A program made the position numbers and the translations under genes. A DNA stretch of 64,000 nucleotides from Pseudomaricurvus albidus (GTDB lineage Bacteria > Pseudomonadota > Gammaproteobacteria > Pseudomonadales > Cellvibrionaceae): positions 1 through 64,000 of the forward strand of contig NZ_JAHKRS010000006.1 in assembly GCF_018863235.1 (NCBI RefSeq). Reading direction: 5' to 3'. Position 1 is the stretch's first letter, and each line of letters opens with the position of its first letter. This document shows positions 36,896-44,750 of this stretch, piece after piece. The notes beneath the pieces were generated by a model. The model did no database searches. It saw only the letters and a program-made list of their open reading frames with translations, and had not been told where the DNA came from.

Positions 36896-37587
36896 TTGCT
36901 TTCTGTGTCAGTGGTCTGGATTTTTTTCAGCGGCTCAGTCAGCAGGTCAAAGCTCCGTGGGGCAACATACTGCAACAATTCCTTACCTTCTGAATATAAA
37001 GTAACGTCCAGGCCTTTTTCCGGATAGAGAAAGTGTTCGACACCTTCCTGACTGTGAATCCTTTCCGCCTCAGAACCGAAACGGCCGAGAATAACGGATT
37101 CATCGAGATTGGCCGCTGGCACGAGACTGAGGCTTTGGACTGGCCAGTGCTTGATTTGTTCGAAATCGGCTGTGGCTAAAACAAATTTACGTGAGCCGGT
37201 GTCTATGTATTCTGAGCTGGCGGCACGCGCCTGCATTTGATACAGGGTGTCATCATCGGCGTTAATTCGCGCAATCAGTTTTCCTTTTATTGGGCCGGCT
37301 GAGAAGTAACCATAATAGACTTCGAGGCCACTGTTATCCTGCTGATCGCTGATAATGGCAATGTCGTGATCAGGGCCCAGCAGGTTTAACAGTTCTTCGA
37401 CGGTTGTTTGTTCTAGAGTGATGCCAAAAACGGTGGAAGTCCCGTTGTTGTGAGTTTCAATTTGCCAGGGCATGGATACCAATGGCTGTTTCTCCGTGGG
37501 TGGCTTTTCCAGACTGGAGCTCAGAAACAGCCAGGTGATACCGGCAGCCAGCAGAATGATTGGAAGATAAATTTTCAATTTTTTCAT
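36892..37587 (-). CDS. Membrane-anchored protein of unknown function
   Basis: I do not recognise this 231-residue protein. It has a basic N-terminus and one hydrophobic segment (about 7-24), with the rest predicted outside the cytoplasm. The remainder looks like one globular domain with WQIETHNNGTSTVFGITLEQTTVEELLNLLGPDHDIAII, where a short loop after a strand resembles the start of BamE-like or KOW-like folds. EVYYGYFSAGPIKGKLIARI and, near the end, EHFLYPEKGLDVTLYSEGKELLQYVAP follow. The last block is the kind of repeated strand-turn seen in BamE/SmpA relatives. It lies 56 bases after ylqF on the same strand. Confidence 0.65.
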   Translation of the reverse strand: MKKLKIYLPIILLAAGITWLFLSSSLEKPPTEKQPLVSMPWQIETHNNGTSTVFGITLEQTTVEELLNLLGPDHDIAIISDQQDNSGLEVYYGYFSAGPIKGKLIARINADDDTLYQMQARAASSEYIDTGSRKFVLATADFEQIKHWPVQSLSLVPAANLDESVILGRFGSEAERIHSQEGVEHFLYPEKGLDVTLYSEGKELLQYVAPRSFDLLTEPLKKIQTTDTESN

Positions 37588-37643
37588 AGTTAAGTGATGC
37601 TTTTTGAGAGGGCAAACGGGTTCTGGTGTAGATGATTCAGTAA

Positions 37644-38750
37644 TTAGCGACGCTTTTTATTGGAGCGTGGTTTTCCACTTTTAGACCGATGGCTGGTGCC
37701 ATTTTCAGGGCCAGCCTTTTGCTCTGAATGACTACCAGAAGCTTTTGTGACTGAGGAGTTCTTTGATCTGGAGCTCTTTGATTTCTTGGGTTGTTGTGAC
37801 GCTTCTTTTTCGTCATTGTTGCGCGGCTCACGACTGCCTTGCTTGAATCGTTGTTTGCGCGCTTCTTTTTCAGCCTCTTTGGCAGCCAGAGCTTCCGCCA
37901 CTTCGATTTTTTCCTGCTCGACCATGGCGGGTGTTTCCAGTGTGATGGGGCCAAGAGCTCCCGATCGCAGTTCATAAATCAGAACTTCACAGATTTTGTG
38001 CAGGTTTACCCGTCCACCGCTGGATAATGCGCCTCGCCGAGCAGCCGCCATTTCAAGGAATTCAAGCTCAGTATCGGGAATGTTTTCCAATTGAAAGCGA
38101 TCTTTCAGGCGCTCGGGATAGGCTTTGATCAAATAGTCTGCAGTAAAAAAACCGACGTCATCGTATTCCATGGCCGTATCTTTGATGGCCCCGGTGGCTG
38201 CCAGGCGATAACTGCTCTTGGGGTTTTCGACTTTGGGCCAAAGAATCCCCGGGGTATCCAGCAGCATAATGCCACTGCCCAGATTGATCCTTTGCTGGCT
38301 TTTGGTCACTGCGGGCTCATTACCTGTCTTGGCGATGGTTTTTCCTGCCAGCGTATTGATCAGTGTCGATTTGCCTACGTTGGGTATGCCCACGATCATA
38401 GTGTGGATGGTTTTTACACTGGCGTCTTTTTCGGGCAGCATTTTGCGGCACAAGTCGATCAGCGAGCGCATCTTGCTGGGTTGTTCAGTACTGATGGCCA
38501 GCGTCTTGACGTTTTTCTCTTTCTCAAGATACTCCTGCCACTGCTGGGTAGTTTCAGGATCGGCCAGGTCTGTTTTGCTCAGGACTTTGATGCAAGGCTT
38601 GTCGCCACGCAATTGAGCTATGGACGGATTTTCACTGGAAAATGGGATGCGCGCGTCGAGAACCTCGATCAGAAGATCAACCTGAGGAAGAACCTCCTTA
38701 ATCTCCTTTTGGGCCTTGTGCATATGCCCGGGATACCATTGAATTGCCAT
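37644..38750 (-). CDS. ylqF: Ribosome biogenesis GTPase YlqF/RbgA-like
   Basis: This is a circularly permuted GTPase in which motif G4 precedes G1. It opens with IQWYPGHMHKAQKEI, then VDLLIEVLDARIPFSSENP, G4 as LSKTDLAD (Ser-Lys-Thr-Asp instead of Asn-Lys-x-Asp, about 58-61), G1 GIPNVGKST (121-129) and G3 DTPG (165-168). Members assist late assembly of the large ribosomal subunit. The ATG at 38750 gives 368 residues. About the last 75 are very rich in Lys, Arg, Ser and Glu, a charged tail likely to contact RNA and longer than in Bacillus RbgA. The open frame extends 81 codons upstream without conservation. Confidence 0.9.
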   Translation of the reverse strand: MAIQWYPGHMHKAQKEIKEVLPQVDLLIEVLDARIPFSSENPSIAQLRGDKPCIKVLSKTDLADPETTQQWQEYLEKEKNVKTLAISTEQPSKMRSLIDLCRKMLPEKDASVKTIHTMIVGIPNVGKSTLINTLAGKTIAKTGNEPAVTKSQQRINLGSGIMLLDTPGILWPKVENPKSSYRLAATGAIKDTAMEYDDVGFFTADYLIKAYPERLKDRFQLENIPDTELEFLEMAAARRGALSSGGRVNLHKICEVLIYELRSGALGPITLETPAMVEQEKIEVAEALAAKEAEKEARKQRFKQGSREPRNNDEKEASQQPKKSKSSRSKNSSVTKASGSHSEQKAGPENGTSHRSKSGKPRSNKKRR

Positions 38751-38886
38751 AGAAAACTGTGCCTTAGCTGGAATGCTCTGAAAGGAGGCCGTCATTGTAC
38801 TGGGATGAGGAAGAATTGTTAATCTGAAGCTGAAAAGGGGCCTGTTAGTGTAGTATTCCCCCCGAGTGGAGTATGGACAGTCGTTT

Positions 38887-39477
38887 ATGAACAGTACAGA
38901 TAGCGCAACCGGTATGGGGGCAAAGTTGATATCGGCGTCGGGAGTGTCGCTATCACAGGCAGGTTTTGGCTCCGAAGACGCTGAACTGGCCATTTATCTT
39001 GCCAATCGTCCGCCATTGGATGATTACCCACTGCTGGATCATGTTAAACCTCTGCTTCCGGGGGAGTTGGCTCATATTGTGGCTAACACCAGCAACCACT
39101 GGAGAAAGGTGTTTAATGTCTACGCCAAATTTTTGCAGGCTTTGGCCTGGGATGAGGCGGATGAGGCGGGTACTTGGCAGAAATACCGTGATAAAGGCTT
39201 ACTTCAATCAGGGTGTCGCGAGGCGCTGCTGTTCAGTTCTCCCGTCTTTACCCAGGAGCTATCCACCGAAGGGTGTCAGAGCAAAATCAGCATTGTCGCC
39301 GGTAAAACCTATGCAGCCCAGCTGGCGTTACCGACGTTGACCTGGCTGGATGCCTATTTCGCCATCAACCGCGACTACAAGGTCATCGTTTGCCCATATC
39401 TTGATTATCGCCAATTAAGTAATGAACGTATCGACAGGTTGGCAGGGCTTGTCAGGGAGTTAAGCGATGCCCGCTGA
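38887..39477 (+). CDS. Conserved-looking cytoplasmic protein of unknown function
   Basis: I cannot name this 196-residue protein. No signal or membrane segment is seen. Striking blocks are ELAIYLANRPPLDDYPLLDHVKPLLPGELAHIVANTSNHWRKVFNVYAKFLQAL (about 33-86, in two halves) and a second part with KISIVAGKTYAAQLALPTLTWLDAYFAIN and ICPYLDYRQLSNERI-like sequence. They look strongly conserved, with an NHWRK motif that could be functional. The chosen ATG follows GTATGGACAGTCGTTT. A GTG seven codons earlier is an alternative. Its end overlaps yigZ by 11 bases, so the two are co-translated, and it is divergent from ylqF. Confidence 0.7.
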   Translation: MNSTDSATGMGAKLISASGVSLSQAGFGSEDAELAIYLANRPPLDDYPLLDHVKPLLPGELAHIVANTSNHWRKVFNVYAKFLQALAWDEADEAGTWQKYRDKGLLQSGCREALLFSSPVFTQELSTEGCQSKISIVAGKTYAAQLALPTLTWLDAYFAINRDYKVIVCPYLDYRQLSNERIDRLAGLVRELSDAR

Positions 39478-40096
39478 AAGTTCAAAAAACAACCGGCCTA
39501 AATTTCAGGTGCCCGCCAAAACGGTTGAGCTTGAGTATGAAGTTAAAAAGAGTCGATTTATTGCCCGGGCTGTGCGGGCTCAAAATCGGGAACAGGCTCT
39601 GGCGATACTGGAACAAGCCCGGAAGGACTATCCTGACGCACGCCATCACTGCTGGGCGTATTTGATTGGTAATCCCCGGTCTCCTGCGACGGTTGCCATG
39701 TCCGATGACGGCGAACCCAGTGGCACGGCAGGCAAGCCAATTCTCAATGTACTGCAGCACAAGGATGTTGGCGATGTGATGCTGGTGGTCATCCGGTATT
39801 TTGGTGGCATCAAATTGGGCGCTGGTGGATTGGTGCGTGCCTACAGTCACGCCGCTCAGCTGGCTATGACCGATTTAACCACCGAGACCCTGATTCCTCT
39901 CAGTCAGTGCCTGATCAAAGGCGGGTTTGAAATAGAGCAGCCCTTGAGGCACTGGCTGGATCAGCGTGGTGGCGGAGTGTCTTCCGTGGAGTATGGCCAG
40001 AACATCTGCTGTCAAGTCGAGCTTCCCGACCTCGAGCAGGAGGCTCTGCAACAATTTGTACAGGGGCTTGGGGCTGAGTTCCTGACGTTGGAATAG
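39467..40096 (+). CDS. yigZ: YigZ/IMPACT-family protein
   Basis: The protein has the IMPACT/YigZ N-terminal domain: EYEVKKSRFIARA, ARKDYPDARHHCWAY, and MSDDGEPSGTAGKPIL followed by VMLVVIRYFGGIKLGAGGLVRAYSHAA. These are the nearly invariant residues of the family. A C-terminal ferredoxin-like domain (DUF1949) follows. The 209 residues are normal. In eukaryotes IMPACT tunes Gcn2 kinase, whereas the bacterial role is not settled, with a link to ribosomes or nucleic acid proposed from structure. It overlaps the unknown gene upstream. Confidence 0.93.
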   Translation: MPAESSKNNRPKFQVPAKTVELEYEVKKSRFIARAVRAQNREQALAILEQARKDYPDARHHCWAYLIGNPRSPATVAMSDDGEPSGTAGKPILNVLQHKDVGDVMLVVIRYFGGIKLGAGGLVRAYSHAAQLAMTDLTTETLIPLSQCLIKGGFEIEQPLRHWLDQRGGGVSSVEYGQNICCQVELPDLEQEALQQFVQGLGAEFLTLE

Positions 40097-40245
40097 TTGG
40101 CATATAGTTCCATGGGCTTGGCTCTGGAGTGTGTGGATACAATTGCCAACCACAATCGAAATCGCCATACTTCGACTTCTTTGGCAGGGCCTCTATCCGC
40201 TATGCCATATTACTTATCAAGTTTAGAGAAACCTCAGGAAATACC

Positions 40246-40728
40246 ATGTCTATTAGTCAGGATAAAGTTGTCTCATTCCACTACCGATTGAAAGAGGAAG
40301 GTGGGGAGATTTTTGAAGATTCCCACGATGGCAGTCCTGTGCTGTATCTTCATGGCCATAATTCCATGTTGCCGGGGCTGGAAGAGGCTCTGGAAGGCAA
40401 GGCTGCAGGTGATAGTTTTGAAGTCACACTGGATCCCGATAAGGGATACGGCCGTCGTCAGGAAGGTGCAGTTCAACGTGTGCCGAAGAAGCATTTGCTG
40501 ACCAAAGGGAAGATCACTCCCGGACAGGTGGTTCAGATCAATACTGAGCATGGCGCCCAAGAGGCCGTAGTCATCAAGGTCGGCCTGAAAAACGTCGATA
40601 TTGATGCAAATCATCCGTTAGCAGGGAAGACCCTGGTATTTGCCGTCGAAGTGCTCGAAGTTCGTGATGCTACAGCTGAAGAGTTGTCTCACGGTCATGC
40701 CCATGGCGAAGGCGGCCATCAGCACTGA
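40246..40728 (+). CDS. slyD: FKBP-type peptidyl-prolyl isomerase SlyD
   Basis: SlyD is a cytoplasmic prolyl isomerase and chaperone whose histidine-rich tail binds nickel and other metals. It starts SISQDKVVSFHYRLKEEGGEIFEDS. It then has LYLHGHNSMLPGLEEALEGKAAGDSFEVTLDPDKGYG, the insert-in-flap region, and the end HPLAGKTLVFAVEVLEVRDAT. The tail SHGHAHGEGGHQH carries five His but lacks the Cys residues of E. coli SlyD. The ATG at 40246 with AGGAA upstream gives 160 residues. The frame is open 39 codons farther upstream without conservation. Confidence 0.94.
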   Translation: MSISQDKVVSFHYRLKEEGGEIFEDSHDGSPVLYLHGHNSMLPGLEEALEGKAAGDSFEVTLDPDKGYGRRQEGAVQRVPKKHLLTKGKITPGQVVQINTEHGAQEAVVIKVGLKNVDIDANHPLAGKTLVFAVEVLEVRDATAEELSHGHAHGEGGHQH

Positions 40729-40764
40729 TGAGTGATGCATTGAGCGGGCAGGTTCAGGATTCCG

Positions 40765-41217
40765 ATGGTTAAGAAATACACTCTTATATCTTTGGGCTGG
40801 CTCAGTGTCGTGCTCGGGGTCATTGGAATCTTTCTGCCAATCATGCCAACAACACCTTTTATACTGTTAGCGGCATGGTGCTTTGCAGAATCAAGCCCGC
40901 GCTTCCACAAGTGGTTGCGCGACCATAAGCATTTGGGGCTTATCGTACGTTCATGGGAGGATGGCAAAGGCATTCCCCTCAAAGTGCGTAACCGTATTAT
41001 CTTTCTCTTGTGGTTCAGCTTGTGCTTTTCTACATTTCTTATTCAGATCTGGTGGGTGGGTGTGATCTTTTTCCTGGGTGGGGCTGCGGTCACCATTTAT
41101 TTGATGAGGCAGCCAATTCTGGATGTCGAGGAAGCGGAGCTAAGTGAGCGCCTTGAACAAAAACGCCTGGAATCTTCTTCATCTTCAAGCGTTTCTGATG
41201 CGGACAACCAACGGTAA
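40765..41217 (+). CDS. YbaN-family (DUF454) inner membrane protein
   Basis: A small membrane protein has the DUF454 pattern: LGWLSVVLGVIGIFLPIMPTTPFILLAAWCFAESSPRFHKWL (about 9-50, in two hydrophobic stretches). A basic loop and two close hydrophobic segments (about 75-108) follow. The last 35 residues are charged with a serine run. Members such as E. coli YbaN are inner-membrane proteins of unknown role. The gene follows slyD by 36 bases and converges with yaeQ. Confidence 0.88.
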   Translation: MVKKYTLISLGWLSVVLGVIGIFLPIMPTTPFILLAAWCFAESSPRFHKWLRDHKHLGLIVRSWEDGKGIPLKVRNRIIFLLWFSLCFSTFLIQIWWVGVIFFLGGAAVTIYLMRQPILDVEEAELSERLEQKRLESSSSSSVSDADNQR

Positions 41218-41225
41218 TCTCGTCG

Positions 41226-41765
41226 TTAGTGTTTCCAGAACTCTTGTGTGATATCCACGCTTTGGGTGTTATCGCTCAAGCTCAAAATTTGATCTTCGAT
41301 ATTGCAGTGTAAAATCATGTTTCGTTGTGCCATTTCGCCCAGTTGCTGGATGGCTTCATGATTGAGGTTGATGACACTGAGGTTGTCAAAACGCTTTGCG
41401 ATATTTTGGGTCTGTTCCCACCACAATTCTGCTGAATGACCACTGTAGCAATAGATTCTGACAGCCTGGGCTTTGCCGCAAGCTTGACGCAGGCGTTTCT
41501 CATCGGGCTGTCCCAGCTCAATCCATAATTCTGTTTGATCGCTGTAATCTTTAACCCAAAGGTCTGGCTCGTTATCGGTACTGATACCTTTTGTGAAATT
41601 CAGGCGAGGTTCAGCGTTCAGGGCAAATACTGCAAGCCTTGCCATCATTCGCTGATCTGTTTCAGAAGGGTGACGGGCAAGGGTCAGGTTATGTTCGTCA
41701 TAGTAATAACGGTCCATATCCGCAATGTTCAGAGTTGCTTTGAAAACAGTTGCTTTAAGAGCCAT
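41226..41765 (-). CDS. yaeQ: YaeQ family protein
   Basis: The 179-residue protein shows the YaeQ layout: an opening KATVFKATLNIADMDRYYYDEHNLTLARHPSETDQRMMARL, then DLWVKDYSDQTELWIELGQPDEKRLRQACGKA and VRIYCYSGHSAELWW. YaeQ proteins have a PD-(D/E)xK nuclease-like fold (the E-x-G-Q piece corresponds), but no enzymatic role is confirmed. The E. coli relative was linked to suppression of RfaH loss. It converges with ybaN, eight bases between the stops. Confidence 0.92.
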   Translation of the reverse strand: MALKATVFKATLNIADMDRYYYDEHNLTLARHPSETDQRMMARLAVFALNAEPRLNFTKGISTDNEPDLWVKDYSDQTELWIELGQPDEKRLRQACGKAQAVRIYCYSGHSAELWWEQTQNIAKRFDNLSVINLNHEAIQQLGEMAQRNMILHCNIEDQILSLSDNTQSVDITQEFWKH

Positions 41766-41978
41766 GGTATACCAGCAGCGGATTAGTCTTGAGAAGAAGC
41801 GTTGGCAATGGCCGAATATGGGCCAATGACTTACACTCAGTGGAATTATTGTACCTTGTTTGATGTCCTAGGGTTTGAAAAAGTTTACGTATTAAAAAGT
41901 CGTTACCAAAGACTTTGAATACAGAGCTTTCAATCATTCGGGATTAATTTCCCGGTCACGAGCTATCAGGAGTTTGGA

Positions 41979-42707
41979 ATGCAAATATTAAGGAATAAAT
42001 ACACTTTACTGACAGTGTTTTGGTGTTTTTTGTCGGCAAGTCTTTTCGTTGCTCAAGCCCATGCTGAAATAAAGGAACCCCATGTTTCCAGTACAGCAAC
42101 CGGTATTATTGAAGCGGTTCCAGATATCGCCATTATGAGCGGCAAGGTCATGGTTCAAAGTAAAACTGCAGATCAGGCTGTCTCAGAAGCTCGTAAACAA
42201 CTGGATAGTGTTATCCGCTATATCAAGAAAGAAGGTATAACTTCAGAAGATCTACAGGCTGCTCAGGTTTTGGTTAATCCTGTCTGGCATTATCAAAAGG
42301 ATAAGCCCCGCGAGTTGAGTGGTTACCAGGCTTACGCTGATTTTTCTCTTAAAGTCCGTGATATCAACAAGCTGTCCGGCCTGTACGGCGGTCTGGTGAA
42401 AGCCGGTGCTTCTGAATTGAGTCCCACCAGCTTTGATTTCAGTCTGCGGGAAGATCTCGAGCTCAAAGCCATAGAAAAGGCGGTTCAACAGGCCAGGAAA
42501 AAAGCTGAGGCAGGTTTAAAACCTCTTGGGCAGAAGGTGGGCGATGTGTGGTCCATGAATGTTGATACGCGTTGGCAACAGCCTCCAGTGTACAAAATGT
42601 CGCGCATGACTATGGCTGAGTCCGCTGATATGGGCTCCGCGCCTGAAGTTAACGTGGGTAATCAGACTATTCAGGCGACTGTATCAGTGACTTTTAAGGT
42701 CAAATAA
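41979..42707 (+). CDS. SIMPL-domain (DUF541) periplasmic protein
   Basis: The protein has a signal peptide (about 1-29, cleavage after AHA). A single SIMPL domain follows with SSTATGIIEAVPDIAIMSGKVMVQSKTADQAVSEARKQLDSVIRYI, then LSGYQAYADFSLKVRDINKL and a closing TIQATVSVTFKVK. The family includes E. coli YggE, which lowers oxidative stress by an unknown mechanism. The ATG is preceded by CAGGAG. It converges with fumC. Confidence 0.88.
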   Translation: MQILRNKYTLLTVFWCFLSASLFVAQAHAEIKEPHVSSTATGIIEAVPDIAIMSGKVMVQSKTADQAVSEARKQLDSVIRYIKKEGITSEDLQAAQVLVNPVWHYQKDKPRELSGYQAYADFSLKVRDINKLSGLYGGLVKAGASELSPTSFDFSLREDLELKAIEKAVQQARKKAEAGLKPLGQKVGDVWSMNVDTRWQQPPVYKMSRMTMAESADMGSAPEVNVGNQTIQATVSVTFKVK

Positions 42708-42754
42708 CCTTTTATTTGAGGTTGAAGTCATTAGTCAGATGCTATTATGCCAAG

Positions 42755-42803
42755 GCTCACACGAACTAAGATATACAGGGACTAAAGTCCTCCTCGTGTG
42801 AGC
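42755..42803. repeat. Nested inverted repeats around the fumC stop codon
   Basis: Outer arms GCTCACACGA (42755-42764) and TCGTGTGAGC (42794-42803) are perfect complements. Inside them, GGACT and AGTCC (42779-42790) form a second hairpin covering the fumC stop. No T run follows on either strand, so it may be a structured, Rho-type or processing end for the convergent SIMPL and fumC transcripts. Confidence 0.65.
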
Positions 42804-44161
42804 TTTGATGGATCAAGTAACGCTTCCAGCTCGTCTACCGATAAGTCTGTATGCTCTTTCGCGACGTCAATAACGGGGCGCTTTTCCTTGTAAGCCTGTT
42901 TTGCGATTTCTGCTGCTTTATTGTAACCAATAATAGGGTTCAGGGCCGTGACCAGAATCGGGTTGCGATGCAGGGCTTCCTCGAGCTTGTCTTGATTAAC
43001 CGAAAAGCTGGCAATGGCTTTGTCGGCCAAATGATCACTGGCATTTGCCAGCCATTCGATGCTGTTTAACAGGTTCATGGCAATCATCGGCAGCATTACA
43101 TTCAGTTCGAAACTGCCGGATTGCCCACCTACGGTAATGGCCGTATCGTTTCCCATCACCTGAGCAGCTACCATTGCCACCGCTTCCGGAATGACAGGAT
43201 TTACTTTGCCCGGCATGATGGATGAGCCCGGTTGTAAGGCTTCCAGCTGGATTTCACCCAGTCCGGCCAGAGGGCCTGAATTCATCCAGCGCAGATCATT
43301 GGAAATCTTCATCAGGCTTACCGCCAGGGTTTTCAGCTGGCCGGATAATGCCACCGCGGTATCTTGTGTACTGATGGCAGCAAACAGGTTGTCAGCTGGG
43401 GAAAAGCTCAGTCCGGTAATTTCTGACAGGGCTTGATTGAATGTGCGTGAAAAGTCCGGATGTGTATTGATGCCTGTACCTACGGCGGTGCCGCCCTGAG
43501 CCAGGTGCTGAACTCTGGTCTGCATGTGCTGCAGTTGTTCGATATTTTGACTAATCTGATTGCTCCAGGCACTCAAAGCCTGCTCCAGAGTGATGGGCAT
43601 GGCATCCATTAAATGGGTGCGGCCGGTTTTGGTGTATCGAGCCAGGCTGTGCGATTTACTGTCTATGGTTTTCTGGAGATGTCGAAGAGCGGGTAGCAGG
43701 TATTCCTCGAGCTGCATTGCGGCGCTGACATGAATTGCGCTCGGAATCACATCATTACTGCTCTGCCCAAAGTTGACGTGGTCGTTTGGTGAAACGCTCT
43801 TGTTGAGTTTTCTGGAGGCAAGGGTCGCAATGACTTCATTGGCGTTCATGTTGGTACTGGTGCCAGAGCCAGTCTGAAAAACATCCACGGGAAAGTGTTT
43901 TTCCAGGTCCTTCGACTGACTGAGTTCGTCGCAACTGATGATGATTGCAGTGGCAATGTCTTCTGAAAGGCAGTCCAGTTGCAAGTTGGCTTTGGCGGCT
44001 GCGGCTTTGATTTGAAGCAATGCTTGCAAAAAACTGTGTGGCAAAGGACGTCCACTGATCTTGAAGTTGTTAAGGGCTCGCTGAGTTTGAGCGCCATAGA
44101 GCGCATCTGCAGGGACTTCCAGTTCACCCATGCTGTCATGTTCTTTACGGGTGTCACTCAT
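42782..44161 (-). CDS. fumC: Class II fumarate hydratase
   Basis: FumC interconverts fumarate and malate without an iron-sulfur cluster. The order of motifs is DSMGELEVPADALYGAQTQRALNNF, TGSGTSTNMNANEV, NFGQSSNDVIPSAIH, GRTHLMDAMPITLEQ, AVGTGIN and the catalytic loop GSSIMPGKVNPVIPEA (about 315-330). The 459 residues are usual. The sequence is closest in style to the second Pseudomonas fumarase (PA0854-like), and another copy may exist elsewhere. It converges with the SIMPL gene. The gap before the ferredoxin gene downstream-left is about 180 bases. Confidence 0.96.
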   Translation of the reverse strand: MSDTRKEHDSMGELEVPADALYGAQTQRALNNFKISGRPLPHSFLQALLQIKAAAAKANLQLDCLSEDIATAIIISCDELSQSKDLEKHFPVDVFQTGSGTSTNMNANEVIATLASRKLNKSVSPNDHVNFGQSSNDVIPSAIHVSAAMQLEEYLLPALRHLQKTIDSKSHSLARYTKTGRTHLMDAMPITLEQALSAWSNQISQNIEQLQHMQTRVQHLAQGGTAVGTGINTHPDFSRTFNQALSEITGLSFSPADNLFAAISTQDTAVALSGQLKTLAVSLMKISNDLRWMNSGPLAGLGEIQLEALQPGSSIMPGKVNPVIPEAVAMVAAQVMGNDTAITVGGQSGSFELNVMLPMIAMNLLNSIEWLANASDHLADKAIASFSVNQDKLEEALHRNPILVTALNPIIGYNKAAEIAKQAYKEKRPVIDVAKEHTDLSVDELEALLDPSKLTRGGL

Positions 44162-44308
44162 ATAAATGTCTCGTCAGGGTTGCTGCATTTCCTATTCAGC
44201 ATAGCAGTTACACCGTTGGTTTTTCGACCATGGCGCAGGGAGCTGTTAGAGTCTGCTTCGGTTGAGACGCAACCGGGAGTCAGGTGGTGAAAAGGTGGGG
44301 GAAGGGGC

Positions 44309-44335
44309 GGGCACTGCCTCTGTCAGCTCGTGCCC
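44309..44335 (-). terminator. Possible terminator-like hairpin after the ferredoxin gene
   Basis: GGGCAC (44309-44314) pairs with GTGCCC (44330-44335) just after the stop of the ferredoxin gene on the minus strand. The sequence beyond is C-rich rather than a T run, so intrinsic termination is uncertain. Confidence 0.35.
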
Positions 44336-44343
44336 AGGGGGTA

Positions 44344-44664
44344 TTAGTACTGAGAGGCAGGCAGGTGGACAGTAAGTCCGTCCATATCTTCAGTGACAAC
44401 GATCTGGCAGCTTAAACGGCTGTTTTCCTTTGGCTCCACCACGGCTTCCAGCATGTCTTGTTCTTGCGGTTCGGGGGCTGGAATTTTGCTGACCCAGGCT
44501 TCATCGACATAGCAGTGGCAAGTTGCGCAGGCACAGGCTCCGCCGCACTCGGCGAGGATTCCATCAATCATGTTGTCGACAGCACCTTGCATAACACTTT
44601 CACCGACGGCAACGTCCGCTTCGTAGTGATTTCCGTTAGCTTCAATGTAGTTAATCAGTGGCAT
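44344..44664 (-). CDS. Adrenodoxin-type 2Fe-2S ferredoxin
   Basis: A 106-residue ferredoxin has the cluster ligands Cys40, Cys46, Cys49 and Cys86 in C-x5-C-x2-C...C spacing. The surrounding ECGGACACATCHCYVDEAW is the adrenodoxin/putidaredoxin type, which typically supplies electrons to cytochrome P450 or Rieske-type oxygenases. A MLEAVVEPKENSRLSCQI segment leads to the fourth ligand. Two extra cysteines (44 and 51) lie in the loop. It is not the isc-operon ferredoxin by context, and no oxygenase or reductase partner is nearby, so its client is unknown. Confidence 0.92.
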   Translation of the reverse strand: MPLINYIEANGNHYEADVAVGESVMQGAVDNMIDGILAECGGACACATCHCYVDEAWVSKIPAPEPQEQDMLEAVVEPKENSRLSCQIVVTEDMDGLTVHLPASQY

Positions 44665-44750
44665 GGTTACCTCTTAATGGTATCTATATATGTTTATTTT
44701 GTTGAGTCTCCGCAGGACTTGGAATCCGGCGGAGGTATTCTACGGTATTT

